A DNA stretch of 64,000 nucleotides from Litoribacterium kuwaitense (GTDB lineage Bacteria; Bacillota; Bacilli; Bacillales; DSM-28697): the NCBI RefSeq assembly GCF_011058155.1, contig NZ_JAALFC010000005.1, positions 1 to 64,000 of the forward strand, given 5' to 3'. Of the stretch, positions 26,216 through 35,488 are shown in pieces; position 1 is the stretch's first letter; each line of letters opens with the position of its first letter. Made by a program: the position numbers and the translations under genes. The notes under the pieces were generated by a model that was not told the DNA's origin, did no database searches, and saw nothing but the letters and a program-made list of their open reading frames with translations.

Positions 26216-26346
26216 AGAAAACACCTCCCCATTAAATTGGATCTTTTTTAAGTTTAGATCAAAACGAACCGAACATATCTCTCGTCACTAACGCTATGTG
26301 CGTTTATTTATTCGACAAACTTTCTCGTTTTTCCTTCTGTTTCGTA

Positions 26347-27129
26347 TCAGCTTTTTTTGACGAATGTCGATAATCGAAATTTTGCGCGCCTCGTTTGTCC
26401 TTCAATCGAAGAAATAAACAACCGTCCATACCCCCGCAAACTTAAGACATCTGAAGGCTGAACTTCAAAAGAACCTGCGTCAATGATTTGAAAGTTAACT
26501 TTTACCTTTCCGGCCTGTATTAGCGCTGAAGCTTTCGCTCGAGATAAACGGAACCCTTGGGCTAACACAGCATCTAACCGCAGAGATGCAACGATGAGCT
26601 GCTGAGGCTGCCCTTCCTCAGCTGGTATTATGACTTCATGCGGCGGCTTTTCTTTGAGCTTGATTGTCGCTTTTCCTACAGAAGTGAGCTCTCTTTGTAC
26701 AAAAGATGCAACTTCTTCGGCAACGATCAATTGATAACGAGGTGGATTGCTAACGATGTCCCCAAATTTTACGCGATCGAGCCCGACATTCATTGCTGCT
26801 CCTAATACGTTAGAGTGCTCAAGCGTGACGAACTTTACCGGATAGACGATTTCAAAGCAAACAATCCCATAGTCGTCGGTCTCCGGCACCATATAATCCG
26901 GCGCAAACAAAAGCCGCTGCCGTTCCGCTCCTTGATAGCCACCATGGCTATATAACGAAATATCCGATCTATTCCCAAGCAGCTCTTTGGCAATCGCAAG
27001 TTGTCTCGGGTCAAGAAAATCCGTTAACTTTGGAGCGTATTGTTGCTCCACTTGCATGATCCAATCGAGCACTTGGTCGACAAATGCTCGCTCTTCCACA
27101 CGGTAATGCTGGTACACGTGCTGTGACAT
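26347..27129 (-). CDS. ylmH: YlmH family S4-domain RNA-binding protein
   Basis: 260 residues with a C-terminal S4 domain (LDAVLAQGFRLSRAKASALI, QAGKVKVN). YlmH has been described as a ribosome quality control factor that binds the 50S subunit with stalled peptidyl-tRNA, parallel to RqcP, in addition to its division-cluster location. Start and ylmG stop overlap by one base (TAATG). Function here is inferred from family and context. Confidence 0.92.
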   Translation of the reverse strand: MSQHVYQHYRVEERAFVDQVLDWIMQVEQQYAPKLTDFLDPRQLAIAKELLGNRSDISLYSHGGYQGAERQRLLFAPDYMVPETDDYGIVCFEIVYPVKFVTLEHSNVLGAAMNVGLDRVKFGDIVSNPPRYQLIVAEEVASFVQRELTSVGKATIKLKEKPPHEVIIPAEEGQPQQLIVASLRLDAVLAQGFRLSRAKASALIQAGKVKVNFQIIDAGSFEVQPSDVLSLRGYGRLFISSIEGQTRRAKFRLSTFVKKS

Positions 27130-27392
27130 TAAATAAACATCCTCGCCAACTGATAAGCTCCAGAAATCGCTAGTTGCAGCGTAATGATCGCAACGATCGG
27201 CGAAATATCAATCATGCCGAGCGGAGGAATAATTCTTTGAAAAGGCTCCATGTACGGTCTGACAAGCCTTCCAATCAATTGTCCGAAAGAAGATTCTCGC
27301 GCATTCGGAAACCACGACATGAGCACGTACACGATAATGACGTACATATAGAGTTGCAGCACATTAGCTAACACAACAAATAATTGACTCAT
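27129..27392 (-). CDS. ylmG: YggT family membrane protein YlmG
   Basis: Small protein with two membrane segments (FVVLANVLQLYMYVIIVYVL and PIVAIITLQLAISGAYQLA) and the YggT signature MSWFPNARES ... PYMEPFQRIIPPLG. The role is uncertain but linked to division or osmotic behaviour by context. ATG at 27392 has GGTGA before it and gives 87 residues. Confidence 0.9.
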   Translation of the reverse strand: MSQLFVVLANVLQLYMYVIIVYVLMSWFPNARESSFGQLIGRLVRPYMEPFQRIIPPLGMIDISPIVAIITLQLAISGAYQLARMFI

Positions 27393-27396
27393 TTTT

Positions 27397-27846
27397 TCAC
27401 CATCCGTTATTTCTTCGATCTTGCTCATGTTCAGTGTGTATCATATCTGTAATCGACCCGGACACATCAACATTATCCGGTGTACATAAAAAGGTGTTGG
27501 ATCCTAGCTTTTGAATATCTCCGCCGAGGGCATACACCGTTCCGCTTAAAAAATCAACAATTCGCTTGGCTTGATCATTCGGAATGCGTTGCAAGTTGAT
27601 GACGACACTCTTGCGATTTTTTAAATGGTCGGCAATGTCCTGTGCCTCGTCATACGCTCGAGGTTCAACGAGCATCATTTTTGCTGATTGTTGCACACTT
27701 TGCAACGAAACGACATTTTGCTTCCCTTTTTTATGTGAGGATGGCATGTCTTCCTCATACCCTAACTCAGTCTCCTCACTTTCATACACTTCATACTCTT
27801 CATCGTCCATTTCAAAAAAGCGTTTAAACTTATCTTTAAAACCCAA
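27397..27846 (-). CDS. sepF: Cell division protein SepF
   Basis: FtsZ-bundling protein and membrane anchor of the Z-ring. The amphipathic N-terminal anchor MGFKDKFKRFFEMDDEEYEV, an acidic linker, and the core VVINLQRIPNDQAKRIVDFL with SGTVYALGGDIQKLGSNTFL are typical. 149 residues. TTG start at 27846 with GGGAGGTG 7 bases upstream. Confidence 0.95.
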   Translation of the reverse strand: MGFKDKFKRFFEMDDEEYEVYESEETELGYEEDMPSSHKKGKQNVVSLQSVQQSAKMMLVEPRAYDEAQDIADHLKNRKSVVINLQRIPNDQAKRIVDFLSGTVYALGGDIQKLGSNTFLCTPDNVDVSGSITDMIHTEHEQDRRNNGW

Positions 27847-27872
27847 GGATTGACACCTCCCTAGCCTGTGCT

Positions 27873-28553
27873 TTACGTGTTGGATTGAACTAGCATTGAG
27901 CCAATCCGAATATGCGTAGCACCTTCCTCAATGGCAATTTCAAAATCGCCTGACATGCCCATTGACAGCTCATGGCATGGTGCGAATGGGAGCTTGAGCG
28001 CCTGTACTTCTTCTTTCAGACGCGCAAGCTGTTGAAAACAATGACGTAGCAAACTTTCATCAGGTGTATGAGGTGCCATTGTCATTAACCCACAAACGTT
28101 TATTCGCGGATACACCTCTAACTCTTGAATAAAAGGAACAACATCAACTGGAGCCAGTCCATGTTTACTTTCTTCACCCGAAACGTTGACTTGTACGAAA
28201 CAGGATACTTTCTTCTGTGCCCTTTTATCAATCTCTTTTGCCAGCTTGAGACGATCAAGGGAATGAAGACGATCCACTTGATCAATGACATCTTTCACTT
28301 TTCTCGTTTGTAATGAACCGATAAAGTGAAAGTCAGCTTGTCCTTTTAAAGCTTCATACGTTTCCTGAAAGCCTTCTATTCGGTTTTCACCGAGGTGCTG
28401 AATGCCTCCCTTGACGAGTTCTCTAGCAATATCGACAGTGGTATATTTTGTGACCGCAATCAGGGTGACGTCTGCTGGCTGACGGCCAGACCGTGCGCAC
28501 GCCTCACTGATTCTCGATTGCACCTTTGCAATGTTGTCTTGAATTGAATTCAA
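27873..28553 (-). CDS. ylmE: YggS/PROSC family pyridoxal phosphate homeostasis protein
   Basis: PLP-binding protein of alanine racemase-like fold thought to buffer free pyridoxal phosphate. The PLP lysine lies in TLIAVTKYTTVDIARE, with GENRIEGFQET and MSMGMSGDFEIAIEEGATHI. 226 residues. TTG start with GAGGAGG 12 bases upstream, a longer spacing than usual. Confidence 0.93.
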   Translation of the reverse strand: MNSIQDNIAKVQSRISEACARSGRQPADVTLIAVTKYTTVDIARELVKGGIQHLGENRIEGFQETYEALKGQADFHFIGSLQTRKVKDVIDQVDRLHSLDRLKLAKEIDKRAQKKVSCFVQVNVSGEESKHGLAPVDVVPFIQELEVYPRINVCGLMTMAPHTPDESLLRHCFQQLARLKEEVQALKLPFAPCHELSMGMSGDFEIAIEEGATHIRIGSMLVQSNT

Positions 28554-28571
28554 TATCTCTTGCTGCCTCCT

Positions 28572-29360
28572 CTAAGCCATCATTCGTATAAAAGCGGCAT
28601 GCCTGCCTGTCGGTGCCGAGCGCCGGTGGGAAAATAGCCACTCAGAATGACAAATTGTACATAGCTCAGATACGTCAATATGCTCTTGAGGGATGCCATG
28701 AGCCATGAATATCCTTCGGTTGAGCTGCCGCAGGTCGAGTAAGTATTGTCCTCCACCTAAAGAGCTCAATGTCTTTTCCTTAAATTGATCCGGCACTTTT
28801 TCGGCGACATCTGTACCTACTTGGTAGCATTGTGCGCATATTGCCGGACCAACAAGTACATACATCTCTTCAGGCAAAACATCGTCCGTCTTCCAAAGTT
28901 CGACAAGGCGACCGGCGATCCCTGCCACTGTTCCCCGCCAACCTGCATGAAGAACAGCAATTCTCCCTGCATTTCTTGCATAAACTAAAACGGGCACACA
29001 ATCGGCATAAACGAGTGAAAGTACAACCCCTGCTTGACCCGTCCATAGACCATCTGCTTCACGAAGATCGTCGTCTTCTGTCTGTTGGTCGACAGACAGA
29101 ATCGTCGTCCCGTGTACTTGTTTTGCAGTATACATATCCTTCGTCGTGCAATCAAGCTCTTTAGCTAGCCATGTATAATGCCGCTGAACAGCTTCCTCAT
29201 CATCCCCGACTTGTAAACCTAAATTAAATGAATCATAGGGGGCCTCACTCGTGCCCCCTTGCCTCGTCGTTACACCTGCAATGATCTCGTCTTGAAAACG
29301 CGGCCAATAGAATAGCGGCAATGCTTTTGACGTACGCAATTGCATTAGATCTGAAACCAT
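28572..29360 (-). CDS. pgeF: Peptidoglycan editing factor PgeF (YlmD, laccase-like)
   Basis: Purine nucleoside phosphorylase/laccase-related family; PgeF removes L-Ser-containing muropeptides from precursors. The metal or substrate motifs VYADCVPVLVYA and AVLHAGWRGTVAGI and the C-terminal CTICHSEWLFSHRR are intact. 262 residues. AAAGGAG before ATG. Historically called polyphenol oxidase. Confidence 0.92.
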   Translation of the reverse strand: MVSDLMQLRTSKALPLFYWPRFQDEIIAGVTTRQGGTSEAPYDSFNLGLQVGDDEEAVQRHYTWLAKELDCTTKDMYTAKQVHGTTILSVDQQTEDDDLREADGLWTGQAGVVLSLVYADCVPVLVYARNAGRIAVLHAGWRGTVAGIAGRLVELWKTDDVLPEEMYVLVGPAICAQCYQVGTDVAEKVPDQFKEKTLSSLGGGQYLLDLRQLNRRIFMAHGIPQEHIDVSELCTICHSEWLFSHRRSAPTGRHAAFIRMMA

Positions 29361-29452
29361 ACAATCTCCTTTACAAATGCAGCTTCTTCTTTAGCTCTTA
29401 GTGTAGCACATCTCTACCTTAGAGGGTATGCACAAATACCGCTTTTCCTCGA

Positions 29453-29713
29453 TTACGCTTCCTCAGCCGTCGCTTTTTCGAGCATGTCTGATTTTCGAAT
29501 AAGAATAACGTCTGAACCGATTTTAACAATTTGACTCCAAGGGATAACAATTTCTGAATCACGTTTAAATCCTAGCATTTTCCCTTCCCCAGGAATCACT
29601 ATGGATTCAATTTTCCCTGTCGATAGAGAAATTTCAAAATCTCCAATATGTCCAAGTCGTTTACCATCAGCGACATTGACGACATCTTTCGCTTGCAAAC
29701 TTGACATTTTCAC
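29453..29713 (-). CDS. ylmC: YlmC/YmxH family PRC-barrel sporulation protein
   Basis: Single PRC-barrel of 86 residues (SSLQAKDVVNVADGKRLGHI, IPWSQIVKIGSDVILI). Family members are found in endospore formers and often annotated as sporulation proteins; the role is not well defined. GGAGGTGG precedes ATG at 29713; a second ATG at 29704 is also possible. It follows sigG past a terminator; the ABC transporter gene ylmA seen here in B. subtilis is absent. Confidence 0.88.
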   Translation of the reverse strand: MKMSSLQAKDVVNVADGKRLGHIGDFEISLSTGKIESIVIPGEGKMLGFKRDSEIVIPWSQIVKIGSDVILIRKSDMLEKATAEEA

Positions 29714-29791
29714 CATACCTCCACCTCCTCCCTTCAATATATGGCGTTAACCATACTTTTTAGAAGTCAAAAGGAGGGGCATAGACAACAT

Positions 29792-29817
29792 AAAAAAAGA
29801 GCCAATTCCCTTGGCTC
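29792..29817 (-). terminator. Intrinsic terminator after sigG
   Basis: Perfect 7-bp stem GAGCCAA/TTGGCTC with a 5-base loop, followed by seven T on the minus strand. Confidence 0.85.
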
Positions 29818-29823
29818 CCTAAG

Positions 29824-29851
29824 TGCAGACAACGCCGAACTTGTCTTTGTC
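29824..29851 (-). repeat. GACAAAG palindrome upstream of terminator (copy 3, degenerate)
   Basis: On the minus strand GGACAAAGACAAG ... TTGTCTGCAC, an imperfect copy of the element seen after rpoZ, pyrE and gerR, between the sigG stop and its terminator. Confidence 0.5.
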
Positions 29852-29985
29852 CATCGTTTTTTTATTTAGCAACTCTCCTGTAAGTAACGCTCCTATGTTT
29901 CCAACGACTTAAAACCACTTGCATTCACTTTGCAAACTTATGAAAGGATAGCGAGTAGCGTACTAGCGATATGGTGGAAACATCA

Positions 29986-30765
29986 TCACTGTTGAATATG
30001 CTTATTCATCTGGTGAATGGCTGCTTTTTCAAGACGGGACACTTGCGCCTGGGATATGCCGATTTCATCAGCCACTTCCATCTGCGTTTTCCCTTGAAAA
30101 AACCGCTTTGTCAAAATCATTTTTTCTCGTTCGTTGAGTCTACGCATCCCTTCTTTTAACGCAATTTCTTCAACCCATTGCAAATCCTGCTGCTTATCAT
30201 CACTTAGTTGGTCCATTACAAAGATCGGATCTCCACCATCATTGTAAATCGGCTCAAATAAAGAGACAGGGTCTTGAATGGCGTCGAGGGCAAAAACAAC
30301 ATCTTCATGCGGCAAATCCAACTCACGAGCAATCTCTTGAGCGGTCGGCTCTTTTGATGTCGCAGCCACCAATTTCTCCCGCACTTGCAAAGCTTTATAT
30401 GCCACATCTCTAAGCGATCTTGATACGCGAATTGGATTATTGTCACGAAGATATCTTCGGATTTCACCAATAATCATCGGGACAGCATATGTCGAGAAGC
30501 GGACATTTTGACTTAAATCAAAATTATCTATAGATTTCATTAGTCCAATACAACCTACTTGAAATAAGTCATCAACAAATTCACCACGATTATTGAAACG
30601 CTGCACCACACTGAGCACGAGACGCAAGTTTCCATTGACTAGTGATTCACGCGCAAAGTCATCACCTGCCTGCATTTCTCTAAACAACTTTCGCATTTCC
30701 TCGTTTTTAAGTACAGGTAATTTCGACGTATCAACGCCGCAAATTTCAACTTTATTTCGGGTCAA
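29986..30765 (-). CDS. sigG: Forespore sigma factor SigG
   Basis: Late forespore sigma factor. SigG-specific N terminus MTRNKVEICGVDTSKLPVL, region 2 (FVDDLFQVGCIGLMKSIDNF, DLSQNVRFSTYAVPMIIGEI), region 3 and region 4 helix-turn-helix GKTQMEVADEIGISQAQVSR. 259 residues. TTG start with GGAGGG 7 bases upstream. It has its own forespore promoter and is also reachable from spoIIGA-sigE. Confidence 0.97.
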   Translation of the reverse strand: MTRNKVEICGVDTSKLPVLKNEEMRKLFREMQAGDDFARESLVNGNLRLVLSVVQRFNNRGEFVDDLFQVGCIGLMKSIDNFDLSQNVRFSTYAVPMIIGEIRRYLRDNNPIRVSRSLRDVAYKALQVREKLVAATSKEPTAQEIARELDLPHEDVVFALDAIQDPVSLFEPIYNDGGDPIFVMDQLSDDKQQDLQWVEEIALKEGMRRLNEREKMILTKRFFQGKTQMEVADEIGISQAQVSRLEKAAIHQMNKHIQQ

Positions 30766-30802
30766 TCATGTCCCTCCTAACGGTCGTGTCGATTACAAGA
30801 AT

Positions 30803-30831
30803 CAGTATCTCCGTCAAAAGGGAAAATATGC
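30803..30831 (-). promoter_or_regulatory. Forespore (sigma-F/sigma-G) promoter of sigG
   Basis: -35 GCATA (30827-30831) and -10 GGAGATACTG (30803-30812), a full match to the sigma-F -10 consensus GGNRANANTR; spacing is 14 bases. Confidence 0.75.
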
Positions 30832-30852
30832 AGGCGTCGTGTCTTTGAAAAA

Positions 30853-31578
30853 TTACAACATTTTATTAAATTCTTTTTTTAACCGTTTAATAATGCGTTT
30901 TTCCAGCCGTGAAATGTAGGACTGAGAAATGCCTAACAGGTCAGCAACATCCTTTTGTGTTTTCTCCTCACCATCTGCAAGGCCAAATCGCAGCTCCATA
31001 ATTTGCTTTTCCCGATCATTTAAGGTGGCTAATGAGGTCACAAGCAACGCCTTGTCCACATCGTGTTCTACGTTGCGCGTCGTTATGTCTTCATCAGTTC
31101 CCATCACATCCGAAAGTAACAGCTCATTTCCGTCCCAGTCGATGTTTAAAGGTTCATCAAAAGAAATTTCTGATTTTGTCTTATTATTTCTCCGCAAGTA
31201 CATTAAAATTTCGTTTTCAATACAACGAGACGCATATGTCGCCAGTTTAATCTTTTTCTCTGGGTTAAACGTATTGACAGCTTTAATTAAACCAATGGTA
31301 CCGATACTGATTAGATCCTCAATATTGATACCTGTGTTTTCAAATTTACGGGCAATGTATACAACAAGGCGTAAATTCCGCTCAATGAGAACAGATCTTG
31401 CTTCTTCATCACCCGTTGGCAATTTTTCAAGCCATATGGCTTCCTCTTCTTTAGAAAGCGGGGGTGGAAGGGCTTCACTTCCTCCAATATAGTAAATGTC
31501 CTCTGGTTTCATCTTTAATTTCACGCAGATTTTATGCCAAATTTGTACAGCTTTATTTTTAAAATGTTCCCAATTCAT
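30853..31578 (-). CDS. sigE: Mother cell sigma factor SigE (pro-SigE)
   Basis: Early mother-cell sigma factor, made as an inactive precursor and cut by SpoIIGA. The N-terminal membrane-associated pro-sequence [20 protein letters not shown] is present. Region 2 ([40 protein letters not shown]) and region 4 ([20 protein letters not shown]) follow. 241 residues. AGGGGG precedes ATG; 16 bases separate it from spoIIGA. Confidence 0.97.
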   Translation of the reverse strand: MNWEHFKNKAVQIWHKICVKLKMKPEDIYYIGGSEALPPPLSKEEEAIWLEKLPTGDEEARSVLIERNLRLVVYIARKFENTGINIEDLISIGTIGLIKAVNTFNPEKKIKLATYASRCIENEILMYLRRNNKTKSEISFDEPLNIDWDGNELLLSDVMGTDEDITTRNVEHDVDKALLVTSLATLNDREKQIMELRFGLADGEEKTQKDVADLLGISQSYISRLEKRIIKRLKKEFNKML

Positions 31579-31594
31579 CGAATATACCCCCTGT

Positions 31595-32496
31595 TTAAAC
31601 TGAATGCGATTGTTGCTGACGTATTAGAGATGGGTGCACTAAAGCGTTATATTCCCCGCTTGGTGATAAGTCCATGGTCGTAAACGCAACAAGGACATTG
31701 GACGTTGACCATTGTTGTTTTCCATCTGATATCATTAACAGCTCCGGATAAAACCCCGCTACCATTCCCGAAGCGTTTCCCATGCTGCGAAAAGGAATGA
31801 GACAAAATGAAGGTTTGGCACCGGCACCATGTTCAAATGAGGCTTCAAGCGGGCGTTCGATCAATTTTTCAACGAACGGATCTTTCTGCGGGAGCAGGCT
31901 AGCATTGAGAAAGATCACAGGTTTTTTGTTACTGGGTCAGAAAGGTGATTCCCCGTATCAATAAATCCTTTCCCATACAGGGTTTGTCCCAGTAAATGCA
32001 GTTCAAAATCGACGATTCCTTGAAAAGTCTGGCTCACTTCTTCAGCAAAGCGCAATCTTTTTTTAGAAAAATATAGTAGTGCAGGAAAGCTTAACAGGAC
32101 AAACAGCCAACTGACAGGATGACCGTATCCACCGCTATAGGTGACAAATCCTGTCCCAGAAGTCGCTGAAGGGATTTGTAGAAAATGAAAGATACCGATC
32201 ATGCCACCACCTACAGCAAAAGTAACAAAATAAAATGTCATGAGCGCCTGTCCAAATGCTCGCAGCCTATGAAAACGAAAAGTCACGAGGACCATTCCTA
32301 TAGAAATGAACCCTTTGAAAATAGGATGACCGATCATGGCGCTATAAGGTGTGAATAACCCGATAACGATGAGTGAACCAAGAAACCCTCCTAAGATTAG
32401 CCTTCTTTTTCTCACTTTTCGTTTCAAGACAATTGCCGTCAACCATAAGAGCCAAGTATCAAACAACAGATTTAATAACCAAATGAGGTCCAAATA
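31595..32496 (-). CDS. spoIIGA: Sporulation sigma-E processing peptidase SpoIIGA, frameshifted
   Basis: Membrane aspartic protease that activates pro-SigE at the septum. The N half has five predicted membrane segments starting [20 protein letters not shown]; the aspartic protease motif [15 protein letters not shown] is followed by a stop at 31915. The next frame continues [20 protein letters not shown] to 31595, with CLIPFRSMG and the C-terminal [14 protein letters not shown]. Adding one A to the six-A run at 31922-31927 restores 300 residues. The first frame contains A AAA AAC, a classic -1 slippery heptamer, exactly at the break. ATG at 32496 fits the family; the GGGG upstream is 14 bases away. 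Confidence 0.9.
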
Positions 32497-32539
32497 CATG
32501 AAATTGGCATCGGCCCCTTTTCCATGAAAGCTGATGTAC

Positions 32540-32573
32540 AGTATATCTTTTTTATATGAGAAAGTCTGTCGGA
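32540..32573 (-). promoter_or_regulatory. spoIIG promoter, Spo0A type
   Basis: -10 TATACT (32540-32545) with a -35-like TCCGAC (32568-32573) 22 bases away, the unusual spacing of the B. subtilis spoIIG promoter. A Spo0A box TGTCGGA (plus strand 32567-32573, one mismatch to TGTCGAA) overlaps the -35. Confidence 0.65.
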
Positions 32574-32704
32574 ATATGAGTCCTATCGAGACAAAGCCTT
32601 TCACAAAAATCTGCAAGAACTCAGAACCTTCGAAGGGATATGATACGATATGCCATTTCCTTCACCGCCGATTTTTTTCACTTTTCTACGGTTTTTGCGC
32701 ACCT

Positions 32705-32740
32705 AAAAAAGCCCGCCTCTACACGAAATAGAGACGAGCT
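32705..32740 (-). terminator. Intrinsic terminator after ftsZ
   Basis: Hairpin AGCTCGTCTCTA ... TAGAGGCGGGCT with two mismatches, then six T on the minus strand; separates ftsAZ from spoIIG. Confidence 0.85.
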
Positions 32741-32792
32741 TTCAATTCGATTTGTTAGGAAATCAATAATAGCATTTTATGGCGATAAAAGA

Positions 32793-33956
32793 TTATCGGC
32801 GTCTACGATTGCGATTCCGTAAAAATGTTGGAATATCTAAAGTCTCCTCTGGTTGCTGAGGCTGTTGTGACCTTACAGGCTCTTGACGCTCTTCTTTTAA
32901 AGGGGGTGGTGTATGATCTTGCGGTGCCGCTTTTGAATAGCGCTGCTGACTCTGTGGTGTTGCGCCCTGTTGCGGTCGCGACGGCTTTCCAGGCTGAAGC
33001 TCACTTTCAGAAAATCCTGTCGCAATGACAGTAACTAAAATTTCGTCTTTCAAATCTTCATTAATGACTGAACCGAAAATCATATTCACTTCTTGATCCG
33101 ACGCATTTGCGACGATATCAGCAGCCTCTTGTACTTCATACAAGCTCAGGTTCGATCCACCAGTAATATTCATAATGACACCTTGCGCGCCATCGATAGA
33201 CGTTTCAAGTAATGGAGAGGAAATCGACTTTTTGGCTGCTTCTGCAGCACGGTTTTCACCGGTTGCGATTCCAATTCCCATTAATGCTGACCCACGATCA
33301 GACATAATCGTCTTTACGTCGGCAAAGTCGAGGTTAATGAGGCCTGGTGTAGCAATTAAATCGGAGATACCTTGCACCCCTTGACGAAGAACGTTATCCG
33401 CTTCTCGGAAAGCTTCAAGCATTGGTGTATTTTTATCGACGATTTCAAGTAGACGATCATTTGGGATAACGATCAAAGTGTCCACTTTTTCTTTCATCGT
33501 GTCAATACCGCTTGATGCTTGTGTAGCGCGCTTACGACCTTCAAAAGTAAATGGTCGTGTGACGACACCTACTGTCAACGCTCCAAGCTCTTTTGCAATG
33601 GATGCAATCACTGGGGCTGCGCCTGTTCCAGTGCCTCCACCCATTCCAGCCGTAACAAATACCATGTCCGCTCCTTTGAGCGCTTCCTCGAGCTGTTCTT
33701 TACTCTCTTCAGCCGCTTTTTTTCCAACCTCAGGATTCGCGCCTGCCCCCAAGCCGCGAGTCAACTTTCCGCCAATCTGCATTTTCACTTCCGCTTTTGA
33801 TAAATTCAAAGCTTGGTTGTCTGTATTCACAGCAATAAATTCGACGCCTTGAACACCGTGCTCAATCATTCGATTGACAGCATTGCTGCCCCCGCCACCG
33901 ACGCCGATCACTTTGATCGATGCTAATTGATCCATACTCGTATCAAACTCCAGCAT
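32793..33956 (-). CDS. ftsZ: Cell division protein FtsZ
   Basis: Tubulin-like GTPase forming the division ring. The GTP motif [38 protein letters not shown] and the synergy loop residues [11 protein letters not shown] are intact. A variable Gln/Pro-rich linker (about residues 320-370) leads to the C-terminal peptide [16 protein letters not shown], which binds FtsA, SepF and others. 387 residues. Confidence 0.98.
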   Translation of the reverse strand: MLEFDTSMDQLASIKVIGVGGGGSNAVNRMIEHGVQGVEFIAVNTDNQALNLSKAEVKMQIGGKLTRGLGAGANPEVGKKAAEESKEQLEEALKGADMVFVTAGMGGGTGTGAAPVIASIAKELGALTVGVVTRPFTFEGRKRATQASSGIDTMKEKVDTLIVIPNDRLLEIVDKNTPMLEAFREADNVLRQGVQGISDLIATPGLINLDFADVKTIMSDRGSALMGIGIATGENRAAEAAKKSISSPLLETSIDGAQGVIMNITGGSNLSLYEVQEAADIVANASDQEVNMIFGSVINEDLKDEILVTVIATGFSESELQPGKPSRPQQGATPQSQQRYSKAAPQDHTPPPLKEERQEPVRSQQPQQPEETLDIPTFLRNRNRRRR

Positions 33957-33985
33957 GTAAGATCCTCCTAAACGATTTTTCTCTC

Positions 33986-35266
33986 TTACTCAAAAAATTT
34001 ATTAAACCAATTCTTCATTTGTGTTGAGAAGCCAGGTTCTTTTTTCCCACCTGACTCTGCTGCGGGGGTTTTCTTCTTTTTCACAGGACGATCGATTTCT
34101 TCAGAAGCAATGGAAGCAGCAACTTCTTTTCCTTGCACCTTCATATTACGATGGGCAAACTGTATGACACCTACACCCGTCGTATATTGAGGCTCTCTGA
34201 CACCGATATAATCCGCGATGGCAACGCGCACGTTATGTCGTGTGACGTCCTGGGCCAATTCAAGTACCCCAGGCATACTTGCGGTACCACCTGTCAAAAC
34301 AATACCACCGGGCAATTGTTTGAAACCCAGTCGCTGCAATTCATCCATAATCATGACAAACATCTCTTCAATGCGAGCTTCGATAATTTCCGCGATGTCG
34401 AGCTGTGTGATCGTCTGGGTTTGATTACTCCCAATCATCGTCACTTCAAAGGCTTCTTCTTCTGAAGCTAAATCGTAAAAAGCGTGTCCATACGTTTTTT
34501 TCAGCTTTTCAGCCTCTTCCGTCGTCGTCCGTAATCCAATGGAAAGATCTTTAGTGATCAAATCTCCTCCGACTGGAAGCATGGTCGTCCCCTGCAGAAT
34601 GCCTTCATCAAACACAGACACGGTCGTCGAGCCAGCACCTAGATCAACGAGTGCAACGCCGATGTTTTTTTCATCGGCTGATAATGCAACTGAGCCCGCT
34701 GCAAGTGGCTGTAGACAAATGTCGATAATTTCCAATCCCGCTTTTTCCACACACCGCAACGTATTATGCAACATCGTTCGTGATCCAGTGATTATGAGTC
34801 CTTCCATTTCAAGACGAACGCCTATCATCCCACGAGGGTCATTAATCTCATCTAGTCCGTCGACGATAAACTGCCGAGGGATGACATCGATGATTTCTCG
34901 CTCAGGAGGAATGGAAACAACTTGCGCTGCATCGATAACTCTAGCGACATCATCATCAGTGACCTCTCTGTTTTCACTGCCAACCGCAACGACTCCATGG
35001 CATGGTAGCAAATCAATATGATTGCCTGCGATGCCAACAATGACACGCTGGATATCTACCCCTACCATTCGCTCAGCCTGCTCAACAGCCTTTTGGATAG
35101 AAAGCACGGTTGCATCTATATCTACAATAGACCCTTTTCGTACGCCTTTAGAGCTGACGTTCCCTACTCCAATGACATTTAAGACGTCACCTGACAGTTC
35201 TCCTAAAATCACTTTAATATTGGACGTACCGATGTCTAAACTTACATAGATTCCATTGCTGTTCAA
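33986..35266 (-). CDS. ftsA: Cell division protein FtsA
   Basis: Actin-like ATPase that tethers FtsZ to the membrane. Phosphate motifs [20 protein letters not shown] and [18 protein letters not shown], adenosine motif [14 protein letters not shown], and a C-terminal amphipathic helix [14 protein letters not shown]. 426 residues. TTG start with GGGAGGTG 7 bases upstream. Confidence 0.97.
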   Translation of the reverse strand: MNSNGIYVSLDIGTSNIKVILGELSGDVLNVIGVGNVSSKGVRKGSIVDIDATVLSIQKAVEQAERMVGVDIQRVIVGIAGNHIDLLPCHGVVAVGSENREVTDDDVARVIDAAQVVSIPPEREIIDVIPRQFIVDGLDEINDPRGMIGVRLEMEGLIITGSRTMLHNTLRCVEKAGLEIIDICLQPLAAGSVALSADEKNIGVALVDLGAGSTTVSVFDEGILQGTTMLPVGGDLITKDLSIGLRTTTEEAEKLKKTYGHAFYDLASEEEAFEVTMIGSNQTQTITQLDIAEIIEARIEEMFVMIMDELQRLGFKQLPGGIVLTGGTASMPGVLELAQDVTRHNVRVAIADYIGVREPQYTTGVGVIQFAHRNMKVQGKEVAASIASEEIDRPVKKKKTPAAESGGKKEPGFSTQMKNWFNKFFE

Positions 35267-35457
35267 TCCTTGGCACCTCCCTTAAATAAACAAATCCACA
35301 TTTCTCATTGTAAGTTAAACGTATCGAAGGGTGGTCTGGAATCCACGTATCTTCCGTCCGTTCACTTTGTGTGATTTCTAAATTCTACGTCCTCTTAAAG
35401 AAAATTTTCGTTTGTTTTGCTTTGTTTATATACTATATCTTCAAATCGTTACACAAT

Positions 35458-35486
35458 GTATTCAACAAAGGATGCCTTTTCCCTTT
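35458..35486 (-). promoter_or_regulatory. Sigma-H promoter of ftsAZ
   Basis: -35 AAAGGGAAA (35478-35486, one mismatch to RNAGGAWWW), 11 bases, -10 GTTGAATAC (35458-35466, RNNGAATWW-like). A TATAGT about 35 bases downstream may mark an additional sigma-A promoter. The gap 35267-35488 holds these signals and no gene; B. subtilis ftsA also has a sigma-H promoter. Confidence 0.6.
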
Positions 35487-35488
35487 TT

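Noticed and set aside
33175-33852. Plus-strand reading frames opposite ftsZ
   Set aside because: Shadows of the strongly biased ftsZ codons; no independent support.
34539-35249. Plus-strand reading frames opposite ftsA
   Set aside because: Shadows of ftsA with repetitive Ser/Thr/Pro composition.
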